Of a stretch of 60,777 nt of DNA, positions 43,122-51,340 are shown piece after piece; positions within the stretch are counted from its first letter, which is position 1, and every line of letters begins with the position of its first letter. The DNA comes from SZUA-318 sp964412015 (lineage in GTDB: Bacteria; Gemmatimonadota; Gemmatimonadetes; Longimicrobiales; Gaopeijiaceae). The position numbers and the translations under genes were made by a program. The notes under the pieces were generated by a model. The model did no database searches. It was not told the DNA's origin and saw only the letters and a list, made by a program, of their open reading frames with translations. The stretch spans positions 1 to 60,777 of the forward strand of contig CAYPMO010000020.1 in NCBI GenBank assembly GCA_964412015.1. The letters run 5' to 3'.

Positions 43122-45790
43122 GCACGCGCCGGGGCGGGGGTCCGCCTGGGCTCGCGCGGCTCCTCGTGCGCCTGGTCGCGGATCCGGAGAGCCGGCAGGC
43201 GCAGCTCGGCGACCTGCACGAGGAGTGGGCCGAGCGGGCCGAAGCCGACGCGCGCGCCGCAGCGCGCTGGTATCGGAGGCAGGCATTGCGCTCGGTGCTC
43301 CCGAACCTGAGGCACAGGGCGGGGCGATGGACGGGGAGGGGACCCCACGGAGACGGAACGATGAGCACACTGGTTCGGAACTTCCGCCTGGCGACCCGGT
43401 CGGCTCGCAGGAACGCCGGGTTCACCGTGCTGGTGGTAGGCACGCTCGCCCTGGGGATCGGGGCCAACACCACCGTGTTCAGCGCCGTGTACGGCCTGAT
43501 CCTGAACCCGTTCCCCTTCCCCGAGCCGGATCGGATCGTCGGCCTGGGCACGGCATACCCCCGGCTCGGCGGGGAGCTGAGCTTCTGGGAGAACCTGTCG
43601 CCCGCGGAGTACCTGGACGTCCGGGACGCCACGCGGACGCTCGAGGAGGTCGTGGCCTGGGACATGGGGAACCGCCAGATCGCCGGCGAGGGACCGCCCC
43701 AGAACGTGTTCACCGGGTTCTGGTGGGGCGACGCGCTGCGCACGCTCGGCATGCGGGCCCACCTGGGTCGCGGGTTCACCGACGACGAGGTCGCGCGCGG
43801 CGACCCGGTCGCCCTTCTCAGCTACCGGACCTGGCGCGACCGATTCGGCGCCGATTCCACCCTGGTCGGCAAGGCGCTCCTCATCAACGGCAATCCCCAC
43901 ACGCTCGTCGGCATCCTGCCGGACGGCGTGGTCCTGCACGGCATGGATCTCTGGACCATCCTGCCCGTGAAGCCGGACGAATATCCGCGCAACCGGCGGC
44001 AGTTCCAGATCCTGGCGCGGATCCGGGACGGGATGACGCTCGAGGAAGTGAACACGGACCTGGAGGGCATCGCGCGACGGACGGAACAGGCGTACGCCGC
44101 CGAGTTCGAGGAATACGAGGGGTGGAGCATCCGCGCGCTCCGATGGAACGAGGTCGCATCCCGGACCTTCCGCGTCGGAGGGTTCGTGATCCTGGGCGCG
44201 GTGTCGTTCGTGCTGCTGCTCGTGTGCGCCAACACGGCGAACCTGCTCCTGGCGCGCGCGCGGAGGCGGCGCCGTGAGATGGCGGTCCGCACCGCGCTCG
44301 GCGCCGGCCGGCACGCCTTGATCGCGCAGCTCCTCACCGAGAGCCTGGTCCTCGCCGGCCTGGGCGGTGCTGTCGGCGTCGGGCTCGCGTTCCTCGGTAC
44401 GGCGGGACTCCGCGGCCTCATGGCGACGCTCGCCCTCCCGATCGCGGGCGCGATCGAGATCAACGGGCCCGTTCTCGCGTTCACGGCCGCGGTCGCGGCC
44501 GGAGCCGGGCTCCTGTTCGGGCTGGTCCCCGCGTTCCAGGCGTCACGGGCGGGCGTCGCCGGTGTGCTCCAGGCCGAGGGAAAGGGCGTGACACCGGGCG
44601 CGAGTCGCCAGCGGATCCAGCGCGTGCTCGTGGGCCTCGAGGTCGCGCTGGCGTTCGTCCTGCTCGCCGGAGGAGGGCTCCTCGTGAACAGCTTCCTCCG
44701 CCTCACGCGCGTGGATCCGGGGTTCGCCCACGAACGGCTGCTCTCGATGCGCCTCACGCTCCCGTGGGAGGAATACCAGGGTGACGCCGTGCCGGCTTTC
44801 TTCCGTGAGCTCACCGAGCGTCTCGGGGCGGTCCCCGGAGTCCGGAGCGCGGCGGCCGGCACCCAGTTCCCCCCGATCTCCTTCCAGCAGTCGCAGCTCT
44901 GGTTCGAGGGCGGCGCGCCCAGTGAGGACGCCACCCTCCCCCGCGCTCTCACCACCGTGGTCACGCGCGGGTACTTCGAGACGCTCGGCATTCCCGTGCT
45001 CGCCGGCCGGACGTTCGACGCGACGGACGGAGACGGCACACCGTTCGTGGCCGTGATCAACGAGACCGCCGCGCGCCGCTGGTACCCGGACGGCGGCGCG
45101 ATCGGAAGGCGGCTCAAGCTCGGCGCCCCCGACTCCGAGGAGCCCTGGTTCGAGATCGTGGGGGTGGTGGGCTCCACACAGAACCGCGGCCTCGAGCGCG
45201 CTGCCGAGCCCGAGATCTTCGGGCTGCACGACCAGCTCGGCGGCGGCCAGAACCAGCTCTTCCTGCTCGTGCGCGCCGAGGCGGAGCCCCGTTCGCTCCT
45301 CCCCGCGATCCGCTCCGCCGTCGCGGAGATGGATCCGGACCAGCCGATCTACGCGATCCAGACGGTGGAGGAGGCGTTCGCGTCGTCCGTCGCGACTCGG
45401 CGCGCGACCACGCTGTTCCTCACCGTGTTCGGGGTGTTCGCGCTCATCCTCGCGGCGGTCGGGGTCTACGCGGTCGTGTCGTACACGGTGGGCGAGCGCA
45501 CCCAGGAGATCGGTCTCCGCGTCGCGCTGGGAGCGGACGCCGGCCGCCTGCGGAGGCTCGTCGTCGTTCAGGCGCTCGTTCCCGTGCTCGTCGGTGCCGC
45601 CGTGGGCACGGCGCTCGCGGTCCCGTTGGGCGCGGGCCTCCAGAGCATCCTGTTCCAGATCTCGGGCCGGGATCCACTCACGCTCGGCTCGGTCGCCGCG
45701 CTCCTGGTCGGCGTCGCGGCCGTCGCGAGCTTCGTGCCCGCGTGGCGCGCGAGCCGGGTGGATCCGGTGGAGGCGTTGAGAAGCGAATAG
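43118..45790 (+). CDS. MacB/FtsX-like permease with ADOP prefix domain
   Basis: An 890-aa inner-membrane protein. The N-terminal 75 residues (ARLLVRLVADPESRQAQLGD, then HEEWAERAEADARAA) are the PadR-linked permease prefix domain. Then come two repeats of a MacB periplasmic core plus FtsX three-helix domain: helix 1 at about residues 95-120, FtsX near 350-480, the second core near 530-720, and the last FtsX near 760-885 ending VDPVEALRSE. The start is a GTG overlapping the PadR stop. No ABC ATPase is adjacent. Probable role in export or envelope signalling; substrate unknown. Confidence 0.9.
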   Translation: MSTRRGGGPPGLARLLVRLVADPESRQAQLGDLHEEWAERAEADARAAARWYRRQALRSVLPNLRHRAGRWTGRGPHGDGTMSTLVRNFRLATRSARRNAGFTVLVVGTLALGIGANTTVFSAVYGLILNPFPFPEPDRIVGLGTAYPRLGGELSFWENLSPAEYLDVRDATRTLEEVVAWDMGNRQIAGEGPPQNVFTGFWWGDALRTLGMRAHLGRGFTDDEVARGDPVALLSYRTWRDRFGADSTLVGKALLINGNPHTLVGILPDGVVLHGMDLWTILPVKPDEYPRNRRQFQILARIRDGMTLEEVNTDLEGIARRTEQAYAAEFEEYEGWSIRALRWNEVASRTFRVGGFVILGAVSFVLLLVCANTANLLLARARRRRREMAVRTALGAGRHALIAQLLTESLVLAGLGGAVGVGLAFLGTAGLRGLMATLALPIAGAIEINGPVLAFTAAVAAGAGLLFGLVPAFQASRAGVAGVLQAEGKGVTPGASRQRIQRVLVGLEVALAFVLLAGGGLLVNSFLRLTRVDPGFAHERLLSMRLTLPWEEYQGDAVPAFFRELTERLGAVPGVRSAAAGTQFPPISFQQSQLWFEGGAPSEDATLPRALTTVVTRGYFETLGIPVLAGRTFDATDGDGTPFVAVINETAARRWYPDGGAIGRRLKLGAPDSEEPWFEIVGVVGSTQNRGLERAAEPEIFGLHDQLGGGQNQLFLLVRAEAEPRSLLPAIRSAVAEMDPDQPIYAIQTVEEAFASSVATRRATTLFLTVFGVFALILAAVGVYAVVSYTVGERTQEIGLRVALGADAGRLRRLVVVQALVPVLVGAAVGTALAVPLGAGLQSILFQISGRDPLTLGSVAALLVGVAAVASFVPAWRASRVDPVEALRSE

Positions 45791-45849
45791 CGGGTGCCGC
45801 GGGGGGCCGCCGCCCGATCCGTGCGGCGCCCCTGCGTGGCTCGCCCCCC

Positions 45850-46284
45850 TCACGCCTCCAGCAGCGGATTCCCCCAGGCGAGGCTCGGGAAGCGCGCGAA
45901 GTCCGCGTCGGTGGAGCAGAGCGTAAGGCCGTACTCGATCGCGAGCGCCGCGAGGTGCGCGTCGGGCACGAGGTTGGCGCGGTTGCCCACGGCGGAGAGC
46001 AATCCCGCCAGGACCTCCCCGTGACGGAGCGTCGGCTCCGGCGTGAACGTGACGTCCAGCGCCAGCCACTCCTCCACCTGGTCCCAGGCGCGCGGCAGCG
46101 GCATCGGGCGCTCCATGATCCGCGGGTTCGAGACGATCCGGACGTACCCCGTCAGCGTCGCCCACGGCAGACCCACGCCGTGCAATCCGCCCAGGCGCCC
46201 TTCCAACCACCTCCGGGCGGCGGCGTGCTGCGGATACTCCTCCACGGTGGCGTACACCAGGAGGTTGACGTCCACGACGATCAC
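45850..46284 (-). CDS. PIN-domain (VapC-like) toxin
   Basis: A 144-aa PIN ribonuclease-fold protein. The first acidic residue is Asp5 (VIVVDVNLLVYA), and later acidic ligands lie in LVPDAHLAALA and LCSTDADFARF. The GTG overlaps the antitoxin stop by four bases (GTGA). Type II VapC toxins cleave tRNA or rRNA and are neutralised by the cognate antitoxin upstream. The TxxTGYVRIVSNPRI segment is typical of the TA-system VapC family with this antitoxin class. Confidence 0.87.
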   Translation of the reverse strand: MIVVDVNLLVYATVEEYPQHAAARRWLEGRLGGLHGVGLPWATLTGYVRIVSNPRIMERPMPLPRAWDQVEEWLALDVTFTPEPTLRHGEVLAGLLSAVGNRANLVPDAHLAALAIEYGLTLCSTDADFARFPSLAWGNPLLEA

Positions 46285-46532
46285 CGGAAGTCCTCCCCCT
46301 CGGCCGCCGCCAGCGCCTCGGAGACGTCGTCCAGGTTCTCCACGAACAGGCGCCCGCCGCTCCAGGGACGGATCCGATAGGGCGCCCGCGAGCGTGCGGC
46401 CGGGGCCTCGAGGGCGACCAGGCCGTGGCGAAGCGCTTCGTTCACCGCCGCCTTGAGCGAGAGCCCGTGGCCCGCCCGCAGGCGCTCCAATCCCGCGGCC
46501 ACGTCGGGATCCAGCGTGAGCGTAGTTCTCAT
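46281..46532 (-). CDS. Ribbon-helix-helix (CopG/VapB-like) antitoxin
   Basis: An 83-aa protein. The N-terminal MRTTLTLDPDVAAGLERL is a ribbon-helix-helix DNA-binding domain (strand, then two helices), and the C-terminal LFVENLDDVSEALAAAEGED would wrap the toxin. It precedes the PIN gene with a four-base overlap. A clear palindromic operator covers its promoter, consistent with autorepression by the antitoxin or the complex. Confidence 0.85.
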   Translation of the reverse strand: MRTTLTLDPDVAAGLERLRAGHGLSLKAAVNEALRHGLVALEAPAARSRAPYRIRPWSGGRLFVENLDDVSEALAAAEGEDFR

Positions 46533-46569
46533 ACATCACAACATCAGCAATGTGATGTTTTGATGTCAA
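46533..46569 (-). promoter_or_regulatory. Antitoxin promoter with four-half-site operator
   Basis: The operator holds ACATCA at 46533-46538 and 46541-46546 and TGATGT at 46553-46558 and 46561-46566: two ACATCA copies facing two TGATGT copies, each pair with an 8-base period, as for dimers of an RHH repressor. The -35 TTGACA (leftward, 46569-46564) overlaps one end; the -10 at 17 bases is TGATGT. Predicted start lies about two bases from the ATG at 46532. Confidence 0.65.
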
Positions 46570-46700
46570 CCTTGCTCACCATGGAGGAACCCGTTCGCAC
46601 CCAGGGCTCGTCGGGCTCCCTCGTCGCCTGGACCCTCAACGCACGACGAGTCGGGCCCGCCCGCGCGACCCGCCTCAACGGAGCATCTGGACGATCGCCC

Positions 46701-47453
46701 TCAGCTCATCGCCCGCACGCGCACCTCGATTCCCGTCTCCGCCTCCAGTAGGCGCACGAGCTCGGACGTGTCCGTCTCGCCGTAGTGGTAGGGATAGAGG
46801 ATGCGTGGCCGGAACGCGCGCGCGGCGTCCGCGACCATGGCCGGGGTCATCGTGTAGGGCAGATTCATCGGGAGGAAGGCGATGTCGATGTCCTTCAGCG
46901 CCTTCATCTCGGGTGTGTTCTCCGTGTCCCCCGCCACGTAGACGCGCGTGTCCCCGAACGTGAGGACGTACCCGTTGCCGACGCCCTGCGGGTGATACGG
47001 TACGCCCGTCGGCCGCTTGTGCTCGATGTTGTAGGCCGGGATCACCTCGATCGGGATGCCGAGGACCGTGAGCCGCTCTCCGTTGGCGACGACCTTCACG
47101 CCCTCCACTCGCTCGGCGCAGCTCGCCGACGTGACGATCTGCGTGTCCTCCTTGCGGATCTCCGCGATCGCGTCCGGATCAAGATGGTCGCCGTGCTCGT
47201 GGGTCACCAGGATCAGGTCGGCGTCGGGCATCCGGCTGTAGTCCGCCTCCGCCCCGACGGGGTCCACGTGGATCACGAGGTCGTCGATGCGGAAGAGCAG
47301 CGTGCCGTGCCCGACGAAGTCGATGACGAGAGGCCCCATCGAGGTGGGGATCGTGTCCTCCTCGAACGGGAGCTGGGCGCGGACGTCCGGGGCACCGGCG
47401 AGGGAGAGGGGAACCAACGCGGCCATCACGAGGAACGCTGTGCGCGTGCGCAT
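46701..47453 (-). CDS. Exported UlaG-like metallo-beta-lactamase-fold hydrolase
   Basis: A 250-aa MBL-fold protein with an N-terminal signal (MRTRTAFLVMAALVPLSLAG). Metal motif THEHGDH near residues 79-85, GDTENTPEM near 165 and a final YPYHYGETD are characteristic of UlaG/YhfI-like hydrolases. Most relatives are cytosolic, so the signal peptide is notable. It could act on a lactone or phosphoester in the periplasm; the substrate is unknown. It follows class I fumarase by 52 bases on the same strand. Confidence 0.85.
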   Translation of the reverse strand: MRTRTAFLVMAALVPLSLAGAPDVRAQLPFEEDTIPTSMGPLVIDFVGHGTLLFRIDDLVIHVDPVGAEADYSRMPDADLILVTHEHGDHLDPDAIAEIRKEDTQIVTSASCAERVEGVKVVANGERLTVLGIPIEVIPAYNIEHKRPTGVPYHPQGVGNGYVLTFGDTRVYVAGDTENTPEMKALKDIDIAFLPMNLPYTMTPAMVADAARAFRPRILYPYHYGETDTSELVRLLEAETGIEVRVRAMS

Positions 47454-47505
47454 GTCGGATCACCTCCGTCGGGCCCGACCCCCGCCGGGCCCGACCCGTC
47501 GGGCC

Positions 47506-49122
47506 CTACGAGTTCAAGGACTCGTAGAAGTCGTTGCCTTTGTCGTCCACGAGGATGAACGCCGGGAAGTCCACGACCTCGATGCGGTAGATCGCCTCCA
47601 TCCCGAGCTCCGGGTACTCCAGGAGTTCCACCTTCTTGATGTTCTCCTTGGCCAACACGGCGGCCGGACCGCCGATGGAGCCCAGGTAGAAGCCGCCGTG
47701 CTTCTTGCAGGCGTCGGTGACCTGACGACTCCGGTTGCCCTTGGCGATCATGATCATGGACCCCCCGTGCGACTGGAAGAGGTCCACGTAGGAGTCCATA
47801 CGGCCGGCCGTGGTGGGGCCGAACGAGCCCGAGGGCAGCCCTGCCGGCGTCTTGGCCGGGCCGGCGTAGTATACCGGGTGGTCCTTCATGTACTGCGGCA
47901 TCCCCTCGCCGCGCTCGAGCCGCTCCTTGAGCTTCGCGTGGGCGATGTCGCGCGCCACGATGAGCGTGCCGGTGAGGGACATCTGTGTCTTCACCGGGTG
48001 CTTGCTGAGCTCGGCCAGGACCTCGCGCATGGGCCGATTGAGGTCGACGGCGACCGCGCCTTCCTCGCGCTTGCCCCGGTAGCGCGCGGGGATGAGCCGG
48101 CCCGGATCGCGCTCGAGTTGTTCCAGCCAGATCCCCTCGCGGTTGATCTTCGCCTTGGCATTGCGGTGGGCCGAGCACGACACGCCCATGCCGACCGGGC
48201 ACGAGGCTCCGTGTCTCGGCAGGCGCACCACGCGCACATCGAGCGCGAAGTACTTCCCACCGAACTGCGCGCCGATTCCCGTCTCCTGGGCCGCTCGGAG
48301 GAGTTCCTGCTCCAGGTCCGGGTCCCGGAAGGCCTGCCCGAGGTCGTTCCCCTTCGTGGGGAGGGAGTCGAGGTAGCCCGTGCTCGCGAGCTTCACCGTC
48401 TTCAGGGTCGCCTCGGCGGAGGTGCCGCCGATGACGAAGACCACGTGGTAGGGCGGGCAGGCGGCCGTCCCCAGCGTCTTCATCTTCCGGGTCAGGTACG
48501 GCAAGAGGTTCTCGGGGTTGAGGAGGGCCTTGGTCTCCTGGAAGAGAAAGGCCTTGTTGGCCGAGCCTCCTCCCTTCGCCACGAACAGGAACCGGTACTC
48601 CGCCCCACCCACGGCGTGGATGTCGATCTGCGCCGGGAGGTTGTTCCCCGAGTTCTTCTCCTCGTACATCGTGAGAGGGATGGTCTGGGAGTACCGGAGA
48701 TTCTCGCGGGTGTACGTCTCCCACACCCCCAGGGAGAGTGCCTCCTCGTCGCCACCGCCGGTCCAGACGCGCTGTCCCTTCTTGGCGTAGATCGTGGCCG
48801 TTCCCGTATCCTGGCAGAACGGCAACACGCCCTCGGCCGACACTTCGGCATTGCGGAGCATCGCCATCGCGACGCCCCGGTCATTGGGGCTCGCCTCTGG
48901 GTCGTCGAGGATCGCCGCCACCTGCTCCAGGTGCTTGGTCCGCAGGAGGAACGACACGTCACGCATGGCCTCGCGCGCCAGAAGCGTGAGGCCCGCCGGG
49001 TCGACCTTCACGATTTCCTGACCGTCGAAATCCGCGAGGCTGACGTACTCGCTGGTCAGAAGCCGGTAGGTCGTGTCGTCGCCAACGAGAGGAAATGGAT
49101 CCTGATATTCGAAGCCGGCCAT
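47506..49122 (-). CDS. fumA: Class I (iron-sulfur) fumarate hydratase
   Basis: A 538-aa single-chain class I fumarase, in which the alpha and beta parts (FumA/FumB type) are joined. Cysteines that can bind the [4Fe-4S] cluster occur in PFCQDTG, TAACPPYH and SCPVGMGVSCSAH. The C-terminal GSFGPTTAGRMDSYV is the family signature. The enzyme is fast but oxygen-sensitive. The ATG at 49122 has AGGAG nine bases upstream; an in-frame ATG lies 18 bases earlier. An oxygen-stable FumC is encoded at 12-13.4 kb. Confidence 0.95.
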   Translation of the reverse strand: MAGFEYQDPFPLVGDDTTYRLLTSEYVSLADFDGQEIVKVDPAGLTLLAREAMRDVSFLLRTKHLEQVAAILDDPEASPNDRGVAMAMLRNAEVSAEGVLPFCQDTGTATIYAKKGQRVWTGGGDEEALSLGVWETYTRENLRYSQTIPLTMYEEKNSGNNLPAQIDIHAVGGAEYRFLFVAKGGGSANKAFLFQETKALLNPENLLPYLTRKMKTLGTAACPPYHVVFVIGGTSAEATLKTVKLASTGYLDSLPTKGNDLGQAFRDPDLEQELLRAAQETGIGAQFGGKYFALDVRVVRLPRHGASCPVGMGVSCSAHRNAKAKINREGIWLEQLERDPGRLIPARYRGKREEGAVAVDLNRPMREVLAELSKHPVKTQMSLTGTLIVARDIAHAKLKERLERGEGMPQYMKDHPVYYAGPAKTPAGLPSGSFGPTTAGRMDSYVDLFQSHGGSMIMIAKGNRSRQVTDACKKHGGFYLGSIGGPAAVLAKENIKKVELLEYPELGMEAIYRIEVVDFPAFILVDDKGNDFYESLNS

Positions 49123-49273
49123 CGTCGTCACTCCTGACATTCCGAGTCGTGCCGCCCGGGGATCGGGGCGGAAGCGGGAATCGGCCGGTCCGCTCGGGGC
49201 GGACATCGCCGACCCCGCAACAGAAGGCTAGAAACGCGGGGCGACGGATGGAAGATGGAACGACACGAAGATC

Positions 49274-49300
49274 TTGACTAGTCTGACTAGACTGTACATT
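49274..49300 (+). promoter_or_regulatory. Promoter/operator of the Phd-PIN module
   Basis: TTGACT (49274-49279) serves as a -35, and TACATT (49295-49300) as a -10 with a short 15-base spacer. The 13-bp palindrome CTAGTC-T-GACTAG (49278-49290) lies between, and GACTAG is also directly repeated at a 9-base period. Position fits Phd autorepression. Predicted start (about 49307) is next to the ATG at 49308. Confidence 0.5.
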
Positions 49301-49307
49301 CTACGGC

Positions 49308-49586
49308 ATGGGCGACGAGGACACCTTCTCCACCTACGACGCCAAGGCACGCTTCTCGGAGGTGCTCCGACGCGTACGCGAAGGACGCACCGTGACGGTG
49401 ACCTACCGGGGTGAACCTGTCGCGGAGATCCGTCCGCTGGACCGCTCCGGAGGCACCTCCGCGCGTATGGAGTGGCTCCGCAGCCGGGGCGTTCTGTCCT
49501 CACCGGAGCGGAAGCGGAGGAAACTGGGTGTCGTCGGACGTCGCTCGGGCGCGCTCCGTCGCTTCCTGGACGACCGGAACGCATGA
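49308..49586 (+). CDS. Phd/YefM-family antitoxin
   Basis: A 92-aa antitoxin. The N-terminus FSTYDAKARFSEVLRRVREG and the following VTYRGEPVAEIRPL are the Phd/YefM DNA-binding fold. The C-terminal arm is basic rather than acidic (RKRRKLGVVGRRSGALRR), which is unusual. Its stop overlaps the toxin start by four bases (ATGA). A palindrome sits in its promoter. Confidence 0.87.
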   Translation: MGDEDTFSTYDAKARFSEVLRRVREGRTVTVTYRGEPVAEIRPLDRSGGTSARMEWLRSRGVLSSPERKRRKLGVVGRRSGALRRFLDDRNA

Positions 49587-49969
49587 GCGTCGGTTACGTG
49601 GACACGTCGTGCCTCATCGCCGTGGCGTTCGGCGAGCCCGGCTGGAAGCAGCTCGCCCACCGGCTCGAGGGCTACGACGAGCTCGTCTCCTCCTACCTCC
49701 TCGAGGCGGAGCTCCGATCGGCGCTGGAGCGTGAAGGCGTCGAGGGTGGAGACGACCTGCTCGACGGCATGAGCTGGATCCTGCCGGATCGGCGCTTGAC
49801 GGCCGAGATCCACCGGGCGCTGGAAGCGCGTCACCTGCGGGGCGCGGACCTGTGGCACGTCGCCACGGCGCTCTATCTCGCGGAATCACCGGCGGACGTG
49901 GACTTCCTCACGCTGGACTCCACCCAACGCGACGCCGCCGCGGCGCTGGGATTCGCCACACCCGCATAG
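49583..49969 (+). CDS. PIN-domain (VapC-like) toxin
   Basis: A 128-aa PIN-domain protein with Asp7 in MSVGYVDTSCLIA and the second acidic set in LRGADLWHVATALYLA and FLTLDSTQRDAAAALGF. It is the toxin partner of the Phd antitoxin just upstream, translated from an ATGA overlap. It differs from the toxin at 45.9 kb, which pairs with an RHH antitoxin. RNA cleavage is expected from the family. Confidence 0.87.
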   Translation: MSVGYVDTSCLIAVAFGEPGWKQLAHRLEGYDELVSSYLLEAELRSALEREGVEGGDDLLDGMSWILPDRRLTAEIHRALEARHLRGADLWHVATALYLAESPADVDFLTLDSTQRDAAAALGFATPA

Positions 49970-49971
49970 GA

Positions 49972-50008
49972 AATGGGCGGCGGCCGCGTATGGCGGCCGC
50001 CGCCCTGA
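49972..50008. terminator. Bidirectional terminator candidate
   Basis: A perfect 13-bp GC stem (49975-49987 with 49993-50005, loop GTATG) between converging genes. Leftward it is followed by ATTTCC, rightward by TGAACG; it has no strong T run on either side, so it fits the leftward lipoprotein gene best. Confidence 0.45.
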
Positions 50009-50068
50009 ACGACGCGCCCGAAGGAGCGCGCCGGCTCTGCCCCTTGAGGGACAGTCGCTACCGGGAGC

Positions 50069-50698
50069 CTACTCGATGTCGGCGGTCGTGGCCTGCTGGA
50101 CCTCCGAGTCGGAGCAGGTCCCGGACTCGGCGGTCTGCTGGTTGACCCATACCTCCGAGTTCAGGTCGAATCGCACCGTGGCGGCCGCGCTCGCCGTCAC
50201 CGTGAAGGGCTGGACCGTCTTCTCGATCTCGATCTTGCCGTCCGAGCCGCCCATCGTGATCCGCACGGCCGCGCTCAGGACGACGCCGCCGAGGTCGGCG
50301 CCGGCAGCGATGTCGGTCTGCCCGCCCTCGAGCACGAGGCGCACCTTCGTGTACGTGCCTTCGGGCACGCTCACCTGTGAGTGGACCGTCGCCCCGTTCG
50401 AGGCTTGCAGGGTGAGGTTCGCGTTGGATGGCGGACCGAGCGCGATCCACCCCTCCGCCTGCGAGTAGATGTAGACCTGGGCGGAGCCGCTCATCTGGCC
50501 CTGGAAGCCCGACGCCGCCATCGGCACCCCGGCTCGCGTCGCCTGGTACGACACCTGGCTTCCAGAGGGTGCGTCGGTGAGCACCGCGCTCACCCGACCC
50601 TGTGCCTGGGGTCCGGTCGAATCACTGCAGGCCGCTACGAGGAGCGCGCCCGTGACGGCCACCCCGGCCGTCTTCCACGTCATCGAGGTCCTGTTCAT
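50069..50698 (-). CDS. Secreted lipoprotein, DUF4382-like
   Basis: A 209-aa exported protein. The signal peptide ends in a lipobox LVAAC (Cys near 24). The mature part is beta-rich and begins RVSAVLTDAPSGS, resembling DUF4382-like surface proteins (a VxLTDAP opening), with a paired Cys absent except near the C-terminus (SGTCSDSE). No catalytic motif. The GGGAG before the ATG at 50698 supports the start. Function unknown; likely cell-surface or periplasmic. Confidence 0.72.
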   Translation of the reverse strand: MNRTSMTWKTAGVAVTGALLVAACSDSTGPQAQGRVSAVLTDAPSGSQVSYQATRAGVPMAASGFQGQMSGSAQVYIYSQAEGWIALGPPSNANLTLQASNGATVHSQVSVPEGTYTKVRLVLEGGQTDIAAGADLGGVVLSAAVRITMGGSDGKIEIEKTVQPFTVTASAAATVRFDLNSEVWVNQQTAESGTCSDSEVQQATTADIE

Positions 50699-50836
50699 GT
50701 CTCTTCTCCCTGTGGTTGCCAGGGGGGGCAGCTTACGGGGCACCGGCATCAGCAAACCGCATGCCACTCGTTGCGGGACAAGAACTTGGAGAAGCGTCTC
50801 GACCACGTCTCCGGGAGACGGACGCTACGGGACCCC

Positions 50837-51325
50837 TCAGCGCTCGTACGTGCCGACCAGCTCGCCGGTCGCGAGGATGTGCCCTTTCATCGCCTTCATC
50901 AACCCCGGCTTGTCGGCGCCGGGCGGAAGCGTGAGGCGGTGGTCGAGCGCGTAGAGCACGAAGTGGTAGTGGTGCGTGCCGTGTCCCCGCGGCGGCGCCG
51001 GCCCGCGATAGCCCACGTTGTTCGACGGCCAGGAATTCGTACCCTGCGTGGCGGAGATCGGCTCGTCGAGCCGGGGCTTCCGTGGCACGCCCTCGGGTAG
51101 CGACGTCACGTCGGCCGGGATGTTGAAGATCACCCAATGCACCCAAGGCTGCGGTGTGGGCGCGTCGGGGTCGTCGCAGAGGAGCGCCAGCTCCTGCGTT
51201 CCCGCGGGCACGCCCGTCCACGCGAGCGGCGGTGACAGATCCTCGCCATCGCCCGTGTGGCGCCGGGGGATGGGATCACCGTCTCTGAAGGCGCGGCTGG
51301 TGAGCGAGATCGTGTGCGTGGTCAT
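50837..51325 (-). CDS. YbhB/YbcL-family (PEBP-like) protein
   Basis: A 162-aa bacterial phosphatidylethanolamine-binding-protein homologue. It shows the ligand-pocket motif CDDPDAPTPQPWVHW near residues 50-64 and GTHHYHFVLYALD near 115. Members are cytosolic and of unclear function, though related to Raf kinase inhibitor proteins. It lies just downstream of the kinase pseudogene (15 bases); the pairing is probably coincidental. Confidence 0.9.
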   Translation of the reverse strand: MTTHTISLTSRAFRDGDPIPRRHTGDGEDLSPPLAWTGVPAGTQELALLCDDPDAPTPQPWVHWVIFNIPADVTSLPEGVPRKPRLDEPISATQGTNSWPSNNVGYRGPAPPRGHGTHHYHFVLYALDHRLTLPPGADKPGLMKAMKGHILATGELVGTYER

Positions 51326-51340
51326 TCAAGTACCTCCGGC

